A model generated the notes under the pieces. It made no database searches. It had not been told where the DNA came from and was given only the letters and a program-made list of their open reading frames with translations. Shown one piece after another: positions 1 to 11,672 of a stretch of DNA of 64,000 bases; within the stretch, counting starts at the first letter, position 1, and the number at the start of each line of letters is the position of its first letter. Position numbers and translations under genes: made by a program. Source of the DNA: Cladorrhinum sp. PSN259 (lineage: Eukaryota; Ascomycota; Sordariomycetes; Sordariales; Podosporaceae); the NCBI GenBank assembly GCA_033725935.1, contig MU867133.1:1-64000 (forward strand), in the 5' to 3' direction.

Positions 1-360
1 GGTTGGAAGCCGTCGTCGAGGGATAGAGCTTTTTAAGCTCGATTGAATGATGGTATTTTCGTACGTTTTGTCGGCAAGTTCATAAATCGCATTCTTTGAA
101 GCCATTCATAAGGTATGTAACTTTTATTTTAATTATTTAGGGAGAAGAATAACCTTTAAGTCAAAGACTCGAATTTAATAAGAGAATAAAGGAAGAAGAA
201 TTTAATTCTAAACATTAGCAGTTAATAAATACTTATCTTTAAAATAAATAAATAAAGGATCTGAGATTAAAGTTAAAAGTATCGTTAGAGAAGGTAATTA
301 AGAAAGCTAGATAGTTAGCCGCTTAAATTAATCGATATTGTGTGTGTATAATTTTAAGGC
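1..360. repeat. AT-rich, RIP-like island at window edge
   Basis: The first 360 bases, especially 115-345, are strongly AT-rich with many TA steps and few CG dinucleotides, unlike the gene-bearing DNA that follows. No ORF of any length lies here. This composition is what repeat-induced point mutation leaves on duplicated DNA in ascomycetes, so it is probably the decayed end of a repeat continuing outside the window. I could not recognise the parent element. Confidence 0.45.
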
Positions 361-1101
361 TCCCTTAAAGAGGACCATCCCTACTGTCATTTGATAGCAG
401 GGATGGGAGCACTGAGTTTAGCTGCAGAACAATCTTGATTCGTGGCCCATCTCTGCGTGAATGGTGATACTAGACTGTCCTCGGGGTGGTGATAGGATTC
501 GTCTGGACGTTATCGTCTGCACTTCTGCTCCTCGGTCCACAGTTATAGGAGGCGAACACGTAAGGGCAATGGAATGAAGCCGCCGGTGTGAGCACAACAG
601 GCCCACCCACATGGGGTCAGTCGAATGTTACACGTCACAGTTTCTGGCCTGTCTAACTTCCAGCTTGTGGTGTGCCTTGTGCAGGCGCAGGCTACGGCTG
701 TGTAAAATTAAAGTTGATGCGAGAGGCAGAATCGTACTCAATGTCCCCAGACCACAGTTTGCGGTTGAGGGGTGGTGGAATTTGGTTGGGTGCAATGGGT
801 GGGGGCAGTAAATACGGTGGGACCAAAACCTGCGAACAATGTAGGTGTGGCTGGGTGCTGCAAGTTTGTTTGTTCTGCTGCTATTGGTAAAAACTGACTC
901 ACATGATCTATTTGACATTGGATGGATCTACATAAACATGTAAGCAGTTGGGACGTTCCCCCTGTGCGGGGGTATATATCAAGGCATTTATCTCTTACCA
1001 ACTGCTACAAAAATCCATTCTGCTCGCAATTGTTTTCATAATCCGTGCGCCCTCATATTGTCGAATCAAAATCGCCCAAGTGCTTTGCAGCCCTCCAAAC
1101 T
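361..1101. other. Intergenic, nothing convincing
   Basis: Several overlapping short ORFs on both strands lack family motifs, coding bias and splice-consistent extensions. I see no gene here. Confidence 0.4.
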
Positions 1102-1407
1102 ATGCCCGGTCTGAGACACCTTTGTCTTTGGAGCTTTACCTCGGCGGATGGCAGAGCAATGAGGTGCAGCGGGACTAGGATGACCCACGAGTACGGGGAT
1201 GGAAATGGCGGGGTTGAATATAGAAGTGGTCAATGGTGTTACTATCACGAATGCGGCGATCTTTATTGCCAGAAGATAAGAAAGCGGGTCGTAAACAACG
1301 GTACGACCGAGTTCCTGAGCTTTTGTGATACTCATACTTGTGGAGCCTGGAATTGCAACAACTGGAAAAGCGAGATGAACTTCTACTGTCCCACCCATAC
1401 TTCCTAG
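1102..1407 (+). CDS. Possible small Cys/His-rich protein or fragment
   Basis: A 101-residue reading frame from the ATG at 1102. Its second half contains spaced Cys/His groups: WCYYHECGDLYC, then SFCDTHTC, then FYCPTHTS at the C-terminus. The Cys-x2-His-x-Cys spacing recurs and resembles fungal proteins built from repeated zinc-binding Cys/His units, usually of unknown function. The first 40 residues show no such pattern and codon use is not strongly biased, so the true start may lie in an upstream exon, or the ORF may be a leftover C-terminal piece. No signal peptide is seen. It lies next to the AT-rich island, which favours a decaying copy. Function unknown. Confidence 0.3.
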   Translation: MPGLRHLCLWSFTSADGRAMRCSGTRMTHEYGDGNGGVEYRSGQWCYYHECGDLYCQKIRKRVVNNGTTEFLSFCDTHTCGAWNCNNWKSEMNFYCPTHTS

Positions 1408-2273
1408 ATCTAAAATGTGAGTCCCTGGCAAGCTAGTCACTTTATTTTCATGGCTAATGTCAAGCTAGTATCTTCAGAGCAAGCTCCCAGTATGGAAGGC
1501 AGAGCTGTGGGTGGAAAAGAGCTCATTTGGCCAAGGCCGAGAGAACTTCCGAAGGAGCTCTTTGAATAGTGGCATACTACTACATGTCTATAAAGAATGT
1601 CTTTCCTTGCAACCTAGCAGTAGAGAACACAGATGCAATTCACTCTTTAAACCACTATAAGGATACCATAGTTCCACATAAACAATAATAACACACAATT
1701 GAACAGAGGATAGAACAACGGCAATATAAAAGGAAAGAACCAAAAAGCCGGATGAGCCATCCGAATTTCGACGTTTCTTGGCAACTTGAAGAACACAGAA
1801 AAGATTCATATAAAATCGCCACCACTTTCAAACGGCCCAATCTGGAGGCACTATTTCGGGGGTGGGATACTGCACGTGTGCAGCCCCTAATAATACTACT
1901 GCGGTATCCAGTGCTTGGCCAATTCACCTATGAGCTGATCACGAGACTAGGCGGGCTAGTCATATGTCCAGCCGCTTGTGGCATTGAATAGTGATTAGCC
2001 CTGTCATGAGTCTGGAGTTACCCATGGAATTTGCAATGAAGCTTGCAGCCAAACCTTTGAGGCGCAAATATAGTCTGTGCTGTTTCTTGTGGATTGTTAT
2101 GATAATATCAGCCGGAGAAACTGTATAAACAAAGGCAAGGTCTAAAACTTGAAGGTAATGTAGGTAATATTTCATTACAGAACCCCAAAGTGTCCACCAC
2201 AGCAGGCCCATTTCTCTATATACAGGTCCGGACACTCGTTCCAAATTTGCCATCAGTCCAAAGCCATTGCCGC
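1408..2273. other. Intergenic, 3' side of the first AA9 gene
   Basis: Contains only short overlapping ORFs without recognisable motifs. It should include the 3' untranslated region of the minus-strand AA9 gene ending at 2274. Confidence 0.4.
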
Positions 2274-3120
2274 CTAGCACGAGAAAACAGATGGGCCGGG
2301 GACAACATATGACTTGAAGTTGTTGTAGATCTGTAGATCTATGTTAGCAAACATCTCCATGAATCAAGTGTCAAGTGCTGACTCACGTTGGCAGTGTATC
2401 CAGGGTCTGAGGCTTTGAAAGCACCGGGAATCTTGACTGTTGGGCTTGGCGTAGCATTGCCTCCTCCAGTCACATTAACCTGAGCACAGCTGATGTAGAA
2501 CTGGGGAGTCGACCCTGGGTTGTGGATGCCCAGAGACTGGATGCGGAGGAGGTATTCGCCGTTCTTGATGCACTTAGGGATGTTGTACGTGTATGAATCT
2601 GTCAAAGTCAGTATCCTCAAAATTCAAATGAGAGGATGATGTAATTCTGCTTACTGCGCATAGGCCAGGACGACGAGCCACCGCTGAATGACGGGCCCCA
2701 GTCGTAGATCTTGAACCAATCTCCTGATCCGTCATAGTCTTGGACCGAACCAGGGGCTTTGGACATGTAACTGTTTGGGAAGCAATTGTTAGAGAACACT
2801 CCACCGCCAACAGCTTGTCATCAAAACACTCACAGAGAGATGGGACCCTGATGGTATACGGCCTGGTCAAGGTAAAAGGTGAAGGCGTCTCCTGCTTTCA
2901 CATTGGCAACCGTCGTGCTTGCACCGGAGGCACCGCCAACATTGCAACGAAGGTTGTTATCAGAAAGACTGGTGACTGGGGAGTTGTTGTTGGTGTTCTT
3001 TCGAAGGTTCTCGTACACTGCGAACTTCTGTGAACCCACACCAAACTGTTGGAAGATGTAATGGCCCGACACTTCGGCCGCTCCCAAAGTGAGGGCAGCA
3101 ATGATTCCAGTGACCTTCAT
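2274..3120 (-). CDS. AA9 lytic polysaccharide monooxygenase (LPMO), no CBM1
   Basis: Secreted copper enzyme that oxidatively cleaves cellulose or related beta-glucans. Four exons read by hand: 3120-2834, 2770-2655, 2598-2387, 2330-2274, giving 223 residues. A signal peptide (residues 1-19) is followed directly by His20 in GHYIFQQ, which becomes the N-terminal His of the copper histidine brace. The second copper His is in AVYHQGPIS (about residue 86), interrupted just afterwards by intron 1. The axial Tyr sits in QFYISCAQVNV. The protein ends VPGPSVFSC with no linker or CBM1, as in single-domain AA9s. A TATA-like CATAAAA lies about 100 bp upstream. It is tandem with a second AA9 gene and near a cellobiose dehydrogenase, its usual electron donor. 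Substrate preference (C1/C4, cellulose or xyloglucan) cannot be read from sequence by eye. Confidence 0.93.
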
Positions 3121-3220
3121 AGTTGCGAGATTGATGTTGTGTCGTTTGTGGAGACCAAGTTTCTGGGACTGTTGATATGGATAACCACTTCCCTTTGACT
3201 ACAGTATGGACGACGAGGGC

Positions 3221-3230
3221 TTTTATGTGA
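3221..3230 (-). promoter_or_regulatory. TATA-like element of the first AA9 gene
   Basis: The minus strand reads TCACATAAAA here, about 100 bp upstream of the ATG at 3120. Spacing fits a fungal TATA element; this is inference only. Confidence 0.35.
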
Positions 3231-4093
3231 CCGTTCGAAGGATGGGGAATGACGGCTTTGATCACGGCATTGGAACTCAGAGTGACCCGGACTGTGTGTG
3301 CCCGCAAATGCCGGATTTGAGAAGTTCGGTTTGTATATGAAACGGGCCGGCTTCGTCAATGGCGAGCATCTTTTGGCTTCCATTGGCGCCCAATAAGCCA
3401 TGTAATGCTTCCATGTTGGATGCAAAAGCCTGGGAAACGAAGCGTGAAAGAAATGAACGCAGATGAAAATCGTGGGGCCCCAGATTACAGGCCGCTTACA
3501 GGTCGAATGGGGTGCTGTCATGCGGCCAATTTTGTGGGGAAGGTGCAGGAAGTCAATATCAACCCGTCCCAGGCCCATGTGGAAGCAACGATGCCGTGTC
3601 CAGTAACCGTTGCCGCCACAGATTGCTTGGTGAGATCATCGGCGACCCCAAAAAGTTCCAGGCACTTTGGAAATTGGCTGCTGGATCTTCGGCGTACGAT
3701 ATACCACCAAGGGCTAGACGCTTTGGCACAGGCCTGCGGCCATGCAGGCCAAAAAGTGACAAGATGTAAGAATATAGCGCTTCCTTAGGAACCGGACTTT
3801 CTAGAAGAAGGTGACCGAAATCGAGTACTTGGTGGCTTGTATGGAAAGAATTGGTGGATTCTGTGGTTATTCAACAGTATTTGGGTGTGAATTGGGTCTG
3901 CTTGGCCTGCCTGGGAACAGGTCTGTGCCAAAGTATCGGGCCCTTACACAACTGAGTTGAGTTCTCTTCTACATAAATACGCCAATTCAGTATCCTTTTT
4001 GTGTCAAGAACGACGCAGTTTGCCTCTGATGCCACCCCGTTCACCACTCATTCCTGCCATCACCAACGATGATAGTCTTCGACCGTCTCCCAT
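3231..4093. other. Intergenic between the tandem AA9 genes
   Basis: Upstream region of the first AA9 gene plus the 3' region of the second. The ORFs here (for example 3405-3788 plus and 3117-3578 minus) have no signal peptide, motif or homologous look and are treated as chance. Confidence 0.4.
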
Positions 4094-5126
4094 TTATGAG
4101 CACTTGAAAAGGGGCGGCCCTTTTGCAGTCCAAGTCAGCAATACGCATGGCTCACACGCCAGGGCAAATGATACCTCATTTGTACTTACCAGGAATGGTA
4201 TACTGGAAGTTGGCTTTGAGGGAGTAAATGTCCAACAAAAGTCCAGGGTCGTTAGACTTGTAGATGCCAGGAATGCTGTAGGTTTTTGGGCTTGCACTTC
4301 CTGTTCCTCCAGTAATCTCCATCTGAGCGCATTCCATCTTCAGGTATCGGGTAGTCATGGTCAGAAATACAGTTCCTGCTGGGAAGGAGCTTTTTGAACA
4401 CTCACATAGAGCTGAGCACCGTTTGTTGATCTGGCTCCATGAAGGGCCACCATCTCGGCCCTCAGCAGGTACTGCCCGTTGGCGATGCAAGAAGGAATTT
4501 GGATAACTTGGTTTCCTTTGTTATCGATTACAATATTTGTCGCCCATTTTCCGTTGCTGTATCCACCCTCCTGGATTTTGAACCAACCATCACCAACTCC
4601 ATTGTCAGTCTTTGCATTGGTAACCTTTTTTAGGTACGCCATGACGGGCCCCTATATCATCACGTCAAATCAGTCTCACAATGGGTGCAAACAGGAAATA
4701 ATCCACTGACCTTATGACCAGGATCCATGACATCGTTGGGTCCAGCTGGATGTGAGTTTTGTCAGCTCATTGAAAAGACAGCGTGGATCGTATGAGAGAA
4801 TTTACATACACTCAAGAGTATGTCTCCAAACAGCCGACACATTGCTTCCGGCCGTCACCTGAATGATCTTGTCGGATGGCTTGGTAGGGTTTGGTGGCCC
4901 ATTGCAAGCCATATTGTTGGACCTAACATCCGTTTGCGGCTTCACAGAGTCAGATACATACTTACTTCGAGATAGCAACACGACAGATACTTACACCATC
5001 GTAAGTAGGTGTTCTAATACCGTGAGAGACAGGATATGTGGCTCCACCTGCGATTAGCTGAGCAAAGATGGTATGGGCCGATGCGGTAGAGGCGCCGATG
5101 GAGACGAGGATCGAAGATGCCTTCAT
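4094..5126 (-). CDS. AA9 lytic polysaccharide monooxygenase (LPMO), six exons
   Basis: Second secreted AA9 enzyme. Exons 5126-4966, 4922-4810, 4745-4711 (only 35 nt), 4651-4406, 4337-4190 and 4119-4094 give 242 residues. Signal peptide residues 1-17 end in SA, followed by His18 (HTIFAQL), the copper-brace N-terminus after cleavage. The family motif TPTYDG is followed by SNNMACNG, and the second copper His is in MDPGHKGPVMAYLKKV, split by intron 3 immediately before GPV. The axial Tyr is in AQLY|MECAQMEITG at the exon 4/5 join. It ends GPPLFKCS without a CBM1. The exon 1 donor is ambiguous: an earlier GTAAGT at about 4998 breaks frame, while the donor at 4965 keeps it, so the latter is chosen. 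Intron positions differ from the neighbouring AA9, so this is an old paralogue, not a recent duplicate. Confidence is high for identity and moderate for intron 1. Confidence 0.9.
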
Positions 5127-7157
5127 TTTGAAGTGGGATCTTATTCACTTCCGGATCACAGCGAGTTCATTGGAACAGCAAAACCGCCAGTGAATATTTC
5201 CATTGCGAAAAAGTCATGTTAATCTGTTTCATATACTCACTCTCGCTCACTACACAGCCCTTCACTGCCGACTCATTAGTATACAAGTCTCCTAAGCCGT
5301 GCTTGATGAAGATCTCATGAGCTTGAGTTTGAAATGACTTTGGTGTTTCTGACCAGTGACAGGTGAGAAAATGCCCAGACCACGGAGGAGGGATTTCCGA
5401 TCCTGATCCGGAAGGCTTGGGTCCGAACCGGAAAGCTTGCTCACCTACAACTTCCAAAACCCATTGCTTGCAAAGACATTCGTGGGTCCCGGCCGGATAC
5501 TCCCGCCAACGAAGCCATAGAGACACAAATTGGGAAGGTGCAACCACGAGTGGAAGATGGTCGAAGGTCAGTCATCTGCTTCGGGAGTGGGTACATGGAA
5601 GTGATTGCTTCTTTCAATGTGCAAAATGAATGTGCAAAGTCTATCACCTTACCCTCCTTATGTCGCACACCTCGAGGACCAAGAATCTTGAATTCTTGGT
5701 TGCTCTCCTATCTCAGGTACAAATATGCATTACTCTTCCTTTCCGCGGTTTGGTTCAATTCCTTCGCCGACCCTTCAACTTTTATCACAAGGATACGATT
5801 TGCAGACCTCAACAGCTCTTCTTAAATCGACCCATTGCCCCCATCGGAGAAATCCGGAAAAATCTTTTGCCTGTTGCTCAACAGAGACAGATTTACACCA
5901 TAGATTTCCGAACCCACCACTGCTTTACCTACTTACCGAGCCCTCGTGAGCGTCAACAAGAGGCGGTCGCGCTGAGGCTGGCCCGTCGGACCGCAAGATC
6001 TACTATACGCAAGGTGATTGGGTATAGCCTGATTGACAAACACAATGGACCGTCAGCATCCGCCATGATGGACGATATATGAACTTAGAGGGGCATGATG
6101 TGCAAAACGGCACTGGGGGCATTGGGTGAGGATTTTATCCAAAGTGGGGGAGATTACCACGTTGATGACCAGACGGAATATTTTTCTGGAACCGGCGAAG
6201 CCCCGAAACAAGGGAGTCCAAGGACCCAAGCAAGACCTTTTGCCGCGCTGGGAATTTCTGGAATTGCCGTAGCCGCCAGCTAACGAACGTTTGTCTTCGC
6301 CACAGCTTGGGAAAATACACCATCGTTGCCACCAGCCAATCTGAGCACTCAGCCTCGAAACGAAGCATCGCCCCAGAGAGACGGATGTCTCCTCGAAATT
6401 TTCCGAAGGCTGTCAGCTTCTTAACAAGCCTCGCCGAATGTTGCATCGACCCGTTGCGTCAACATTGTCCGAACCAGGACGAGCTCCCTCCAACAACAAT
6501 CCTTATCCCTGCCCTGCTAAAGATTCCACACTCTCTCTGGAACACAACAGAGTCCTTGTCCATCCTTCATCTCAGTAACAACAATGCAGCATGAGAATGC
6601 TTAAAGGTGCACCCCCATGCTTGGCTATGACGAGACGTCCCGTAACGGCGCTCGCTTCCGTTCGGTTCCTGGGCCCCCTGACTCCGCCATGCCGCCTCCC
6701 TCATCAATCTCACCTTTTCGACCCCTGGGCAAAACTTGGGGAAGCCCCACTGGGCGGCTCCTTCTCCAATTTACATGCTCCCTTCATATCAGATGTCCCT
6801 CTCCCAGCGCGCTGATCCCATATTTCCTTTGGTGGAGGCTATAGTCGAAAGATGCAGCCCAATCTATCTACCTCCACATACTCCAAGTTCTCGGCTCCAA
6901 TTCTGCCGCGGATCCATCCTATCGGTGACTTTCCGTTTTGCTTCCCCGGACAGCGCTTCCGTGATTCGTTCGTGGGAATGCGGAGGCCAGGAACAACCAT
7001 GGCGGCCCAGCCACGACCGCTTGGCGCCAATGCGGTGGTCAGCTCGATGATATATCTTGCCTCTCTTCCCTCGAGCGAGTTACGTCTTGGGTTTGCTGGC
7101 TTGTCTTTCTTGGCCCAGTGTTTCTTCCAGATCAAGCGTTGAACTTTGACTGGAACC
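5127..7157. other. 2.0 kb divergent spacer between AA9 and cellobiose dehydrogenase
   Basis: This spacer separates the starts of the minus-strand AA9 (5126) and the plus-strand cellobiose dehydrogenase (7158) and so should carry both promoters. The short ORFs inside (5167-5547 minus, 5630-6082 plus, 6839-7267 minus and others) lack motifs and overlap each other. I scanned by eye for paired CGG/CCG sites of cellulase regulators and saw CGG-N6-CCG at about 5844-5855, which does not fit a published spacing I can vouch for. Confidence 0.45.
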
Positions 7158-9984
7158 ATGAAGCTGCTCAGCCGCGTCGGGGCAACTGCCCTTGCGGCCA
7201 CCCTCTGTAAGTCTCGGATTCCCTCATTGGGAAGAAGATCGGCTAATTGGTGATAGACTTGCAACAATCCGCTGCACAGTTGAGTGAGGGAACTTATACC
7301 GACCAGACAACTGGAATCAAGTTCAAGACCTGGTCTCAGGAAGCCGGGGCTGCCTCTGCGAGTCCTTATACCTTCGGCTTAGCTCTCCCCGGTGATGCTT
7401 TGACAAAAGACGCCACCGAGTACATTGGTATTCTCGTAGGTTCAAAACCTCACACGGACACTAGGGAGTGCGCTAACATACCCAGCGATGCAAAATCGAA
7501 GATCCAGCTTCACCAGGATGGTGCGGTCTCTCGCATGGCGAGTCTGGTCAAATGACCCAGGCTCTACTATTGGTTGCTTGGGCACATGAGGGCCAGGTCC
7601 AAACATCGTTCCGCTTTGCCACAGGCTACACGCTTCCGGGGCTCTACACGGGCAATGCTAAGCTCACTCAAGTTTCGGCGAACGTCACTGCGACCAGCTT
7701 CGAGTTGATCTACCGTTGCCAGAACTGCTTCTCCTGGAACCAGGAGGGCACTGAAGGAAAGGTCTCCACCTCCGGGGGAGTCCTCGTTCTCGGACACGCT
7801 GCCGGAAAGAAGGGTTTGGAAAACCCAAGCTGCCCAGACCGAGCAACCTTTGGCTTCCATGATGCTGGATTTGGACAGTGGGGAGCACCACTCGAGGGTG
7901 CCGCCTCGGCCTCATATGCCGACTGGGCTGCCCTGGCCACTCATACACCCGAGATTGACTGTGCTGGGTGAGTTTCTGTTCCGGACAACCTGGTATCCCG
8001 TGCTTTTATACTGACTATTTCTCTTCTAGCGGCGGTGGTCCTCAGGTCGAATGCAAGGCAGCCCCTGCCAAGACCTATGATTACATCGTTGTTGGCGCTG
8101 GTGCTGGTGGTATTCCTATTGCGGACAAGCTTAGCCAAGCTGGCAAGAGTGTTCTCCTGATTGAGAAGGGACCTCCATCTTCGGGCCGTTGGGGCGGCAT
8201 CATGAAGCCGAAATGGTTGGAGGGCACCAACCTCACCCGCTTTGATGTCCCCGGTCTCTGCAATCAGATCTGGGTTGACAGTGCCGGTATTGCCTGCACT
8301 GACACTGATCAGATGGCTGGCTGTGTTTTGGGAGGTGGTACTGCTGTCAATGCTGGTCTCTGGTGGAAGGTATGTCGGCAGCAATACCCTGTCAAACTCT
8401 AAGATCCAACTGACAACGTGTGTAGCCGCCTGCAAAGGACTGGGATGAAAACTTCCCCGATGGGTGGAAGTCTAAGCAGATTGCCCCTGCCGCCAAGCGC
8501 GTTTTCGACCGCATTCCAGGCACTTGGCACCCATCTGCTGATGGCAAGCTCTATCGTAGCGAAGGCTTCGATGTCCTCGCCAGTGGGCTTGCCAAGTCGG
8601 GCTATGGTGAGGTTGTTGCCAATGAGGCTCCCGAAAAGAAGACCCGCAACTTCGCCCATACCCACTTCATGTTTGCTGGTGGTGAGAGAGACGGCCCGCT
8701 CGCCACGTACCTCGTTTCCGCCAGTGCCCGCAAGAACTTTGACCTCTGGACTGGCTCTTCTGTGCGCAGGGCAGTAAGAACCGGCAGCAAGGTTACCGGT
8801 GTTGAGCTTGAATGCTTGAGGGATGGTGGCTTCAGCGGAACAGTCAATATCAACCCCAAGGGTGGCGTCATTTTTGCCGCTGGTACTTTCGGCTCTGCCA
8901 AGCTTCTCATGCGAAGTAAGATATTAGAACCGAAAAACAAGATCAGGAACAAATTTACTAACTGACCTTTGCTAGGTGGTATTGGTCCCCAGGATCAGCT
9001 CGAGGTCGTTGCTGGCTCTGCCAAGGACGGACAGACCTTCATTGCCAAGGATCAATGGATCAACCTTCCGGTTGGCTACAACCTTATCGACCACCTTAAC
9101 ACGGATCTCATTCTCACCCACCCCGATGTTGTCTTCTATGACTTTTACGAGGCTTGGGTCACTCCCAATGAGGGCGACAAGGAGTCTTACCTCAAGAATC
9201 GGACTGGAATCCTCACGCAATCGGCTCCCAATATTGGTCCCATGGTTTGTTCACCTTGTGTCTCCCAAACACCATAACAATGCTGACAATACGTGTTTAG
9301 GTCTGGGAGGAGGTTAAGGCTTCTGATGGCAAGGTTCGCCAGTTCCAGTGGACCGCCCGTGTAGAGGGTGACTCTCGCATCACTACCTCGCTCAGTAAGT
9401 AACACAAGTCAGTATCTGTGGAATGTGTCCCAAAGCTAACTTCCTCAACAGACGCCATGACTCTCAGCCAGTACCTCGGAAGAGGTGTTGTCTCCAGAGG
9501 CCGCATGACCATTACCCCTGCGCTTGATACTGCTGTCTCTACCCATCCTTATCTCCACGACGAGGGTGACAAGGATGCGGTTATCAAGGGTATCAAGAAC
9601 CTGCAGAATGCCCTTAATGTCATCCCCAACATTACCTGGGTTCTTCCTCCCCCTGGTACCACGGTCGATGACTTTGTCAACAACGTAAGTCCAATAACAC
9701 TGATCGTTGGTTGAACTGATTACTAATCCCTACCTATCTAGATGCTCGTGTCTCCTTCCAACCGCCGCTCCAACCACTGGATGGGTACTGCCAAGCTCGG
9801 CACTGATGATGGCCGCAAGGGTGGCAGTGCTGTTGTTGATCTTGACACCAAGGTCTATGGCACTGACAACCTCTTCGTCGTTGACGCCAGTATCTTCCCC
9901 GGCATGACTACTGGCAACCCCTCGGGGGCTATTGTCATCGCATCTGAGAGGGCTGCCGAGAGAATCCTGGCTCGGAAGAAGTAA
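7158..9984 (+). CDS. cdh: Cellobiose dehydrogenase (AA8 cytochrome + AA3_1 flavodehydrogenase), no CBM1
   Basis: Secreted flavocytochrome that oxidises cellobiose and passes electrons to LPMOs. Nine exons: 7158-7206, 7257-7435, 7486-7967, 8030-8369, 8426-8915, 8976-9244, 9301-9394, 9452-9684, 9742-9984; 792 residues. A signal peptide ends near residue 23. The heme b domain (about 24-235) contains SGQMTQALLLVAW, with the probable Met ligand, and FGFHDAGFG, with the probable His ligand. A short linker (GGGPQVECKAAPAK) leads into the FAD domain: DYIVVGAGAGGIPIAD (dinucleotide-binding Gly motif), and the catalytic His/Asn pair in SNHWMGTAKLG and TTGNPSGAIV near the C-terminus. The protein ends ERILARKK, with no CBM1, so it belongs with the ascomycete class II enzymes lacking a cellulose-binding module (often called IIB). 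The two nearby AA9 genes are its expected partners. Confidence 0.96.
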
Positions 9985-11486
9985 GGAAGGAAAAATAAGG
10001 AACCTTGTAAATACAATGTGAGAAGGTCTGGTGTGGTCAAGGGAAAACGAAGGAGGCAACCACAACTTGGCATGTGTATAGTAGGAATGATCAGATATCT
10101 CTGTCTACTTTTTGGGGTTTACTGTGTGACTTGTTGTCTATTGCACTGGTGGCCGATCTTTCCGAGCGCAGTTGTCGTCACTGTACAACACAGTTATTTT
10201 TTCTTGCTTCTGTATCATTGTGACTACTCAATGGCTGTATGTCTGAATCCACGAAAAAGAAAACTCGGCCGTCGGGGTATATTATTCAAGTTTGTAGTCC
10301 TTGATCGAGTTAATCAATAAGGGCAAGCTGGTTTCTTGAAACATTTTGCTTGTGACGACTGATAAATCTAATTTTTCGTCTTAGGCAGTTTTCTGTAGTG
10401 TAGGATGTCTCTCAACCTCGTGTTCCAGAGACGATATGTCCTGTCCTACAAGAATTCGGAGAGTCAAAGTACAGGCTTTTAATGACTATCTGCTCCATAT
10501 ATAAGCGTTTGTTCTTGAGACTTTTTGAACTCATTGCGAAGAAGGAATATAATAACACCTTTTACATTCACGTTTTATCAAAATACTCCAACATTACAGA
10601 TTGATATTTTAATTTGTTTCTCTTATTTTTTTATTTTTTTTTGGCTTAGGTTCGTCACCCTATCTGTACCAAAGTTTCTTTTTTAAACGACCAATGCCGA
10701 CATCAACAGGATTATTTGATGCTCTGACTTTGATACAGAGGAAATTTCATGGTGTTGACGATGGTGATCGGGGGGCTTGTGTTTGTACTGAGAGACAACA
10801 AGCACCGCAAGACTCTTTACGTTGAAAATAGGTCTCCTTCTTCTTCTTCCCCCAAGAGGGAGGCGAGAATACGCCACGGTGCTCATCAATCGGAGCGTGC
10901 ACATGTGATGAACATGGAGATGAACATGGGGACTCGTCACAGTCACGAGGCCGTCATCGGCATCGCAGTGGGAGATCCAACTTGAACTCGGGCAGGTCAA
11001 GAAGAGTTTATGCAGATTCTTAAGGAAATTTGTAGGCGATTGCAAGTAAACGCAAGGCTTCTGACTACCAGATAAAAAGCAATTGGGTAGTTGATGTGGT
11101 TTCAAGTTATTTGCATTGTTCCAAACCCTGCCTCTCGCGTGGCATTAAGCCATAAAAGGAAAATGGGTTGGTTACTCATTAGGAACCTCGAGAGCCACGT
11201 CAATGAGAAATTGAGATGGCTCAATATATATAATATGCACTACAACCGTAGATCGGGCACTTTCTTTGTTCAAGAGCACGGGTATTAAGAGTGAGAGAGT
11301 TCCAGATATGCCAGAGGTGTGATGTGCTGTGCAGCGTGCTGTCGCTGCGCTCAGGTCATCAGACGATGCTGAGGCGCTTCACATGTTAAGGTAACGTATA
11401 ACTAGTCTTCCAGTCCTCCCCTTAAGTGATTCTGTCGTTTTTATTTCCATACAGCCTCTACCGGCACTAAACCAACAAAACCGTGA
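9985..11486. other. Intergenic
   Basis: The 3' side of cellobiose dehydrogenase and the upstream side of the next gene. Overlapping ORFs at 10683-11105 minus and 10749-10985 plus are low-complexity with no recognisable family. A T-rich tract lies near 10610-10645. No gene called. Confidence 0.4.
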
Positions 11487-11672
11487 AAGAGAAACCCGCT
11501 CCGAGTCTACGTTCTGACATACCATATTCCTACTTCCCTCAAACTCGAGCTCAACAAGCAGAGCAGTCTAATAAAATATATCGTTGGAATAAAGACCCCG
11601 ACTAGAAAAGAGGCCAAAGCTGAGTTTTCTACGCTGGAGAAAAAGCTCGAGAATCTCGAGGGTCCACAGTTG

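Noticed and set aside
5167..5547. 126-residue minus-strand ORF in the AA9/CDH spacer
   Set aside because: Overlaps other ORFs, no signal peptide or motif, third positions not biased.
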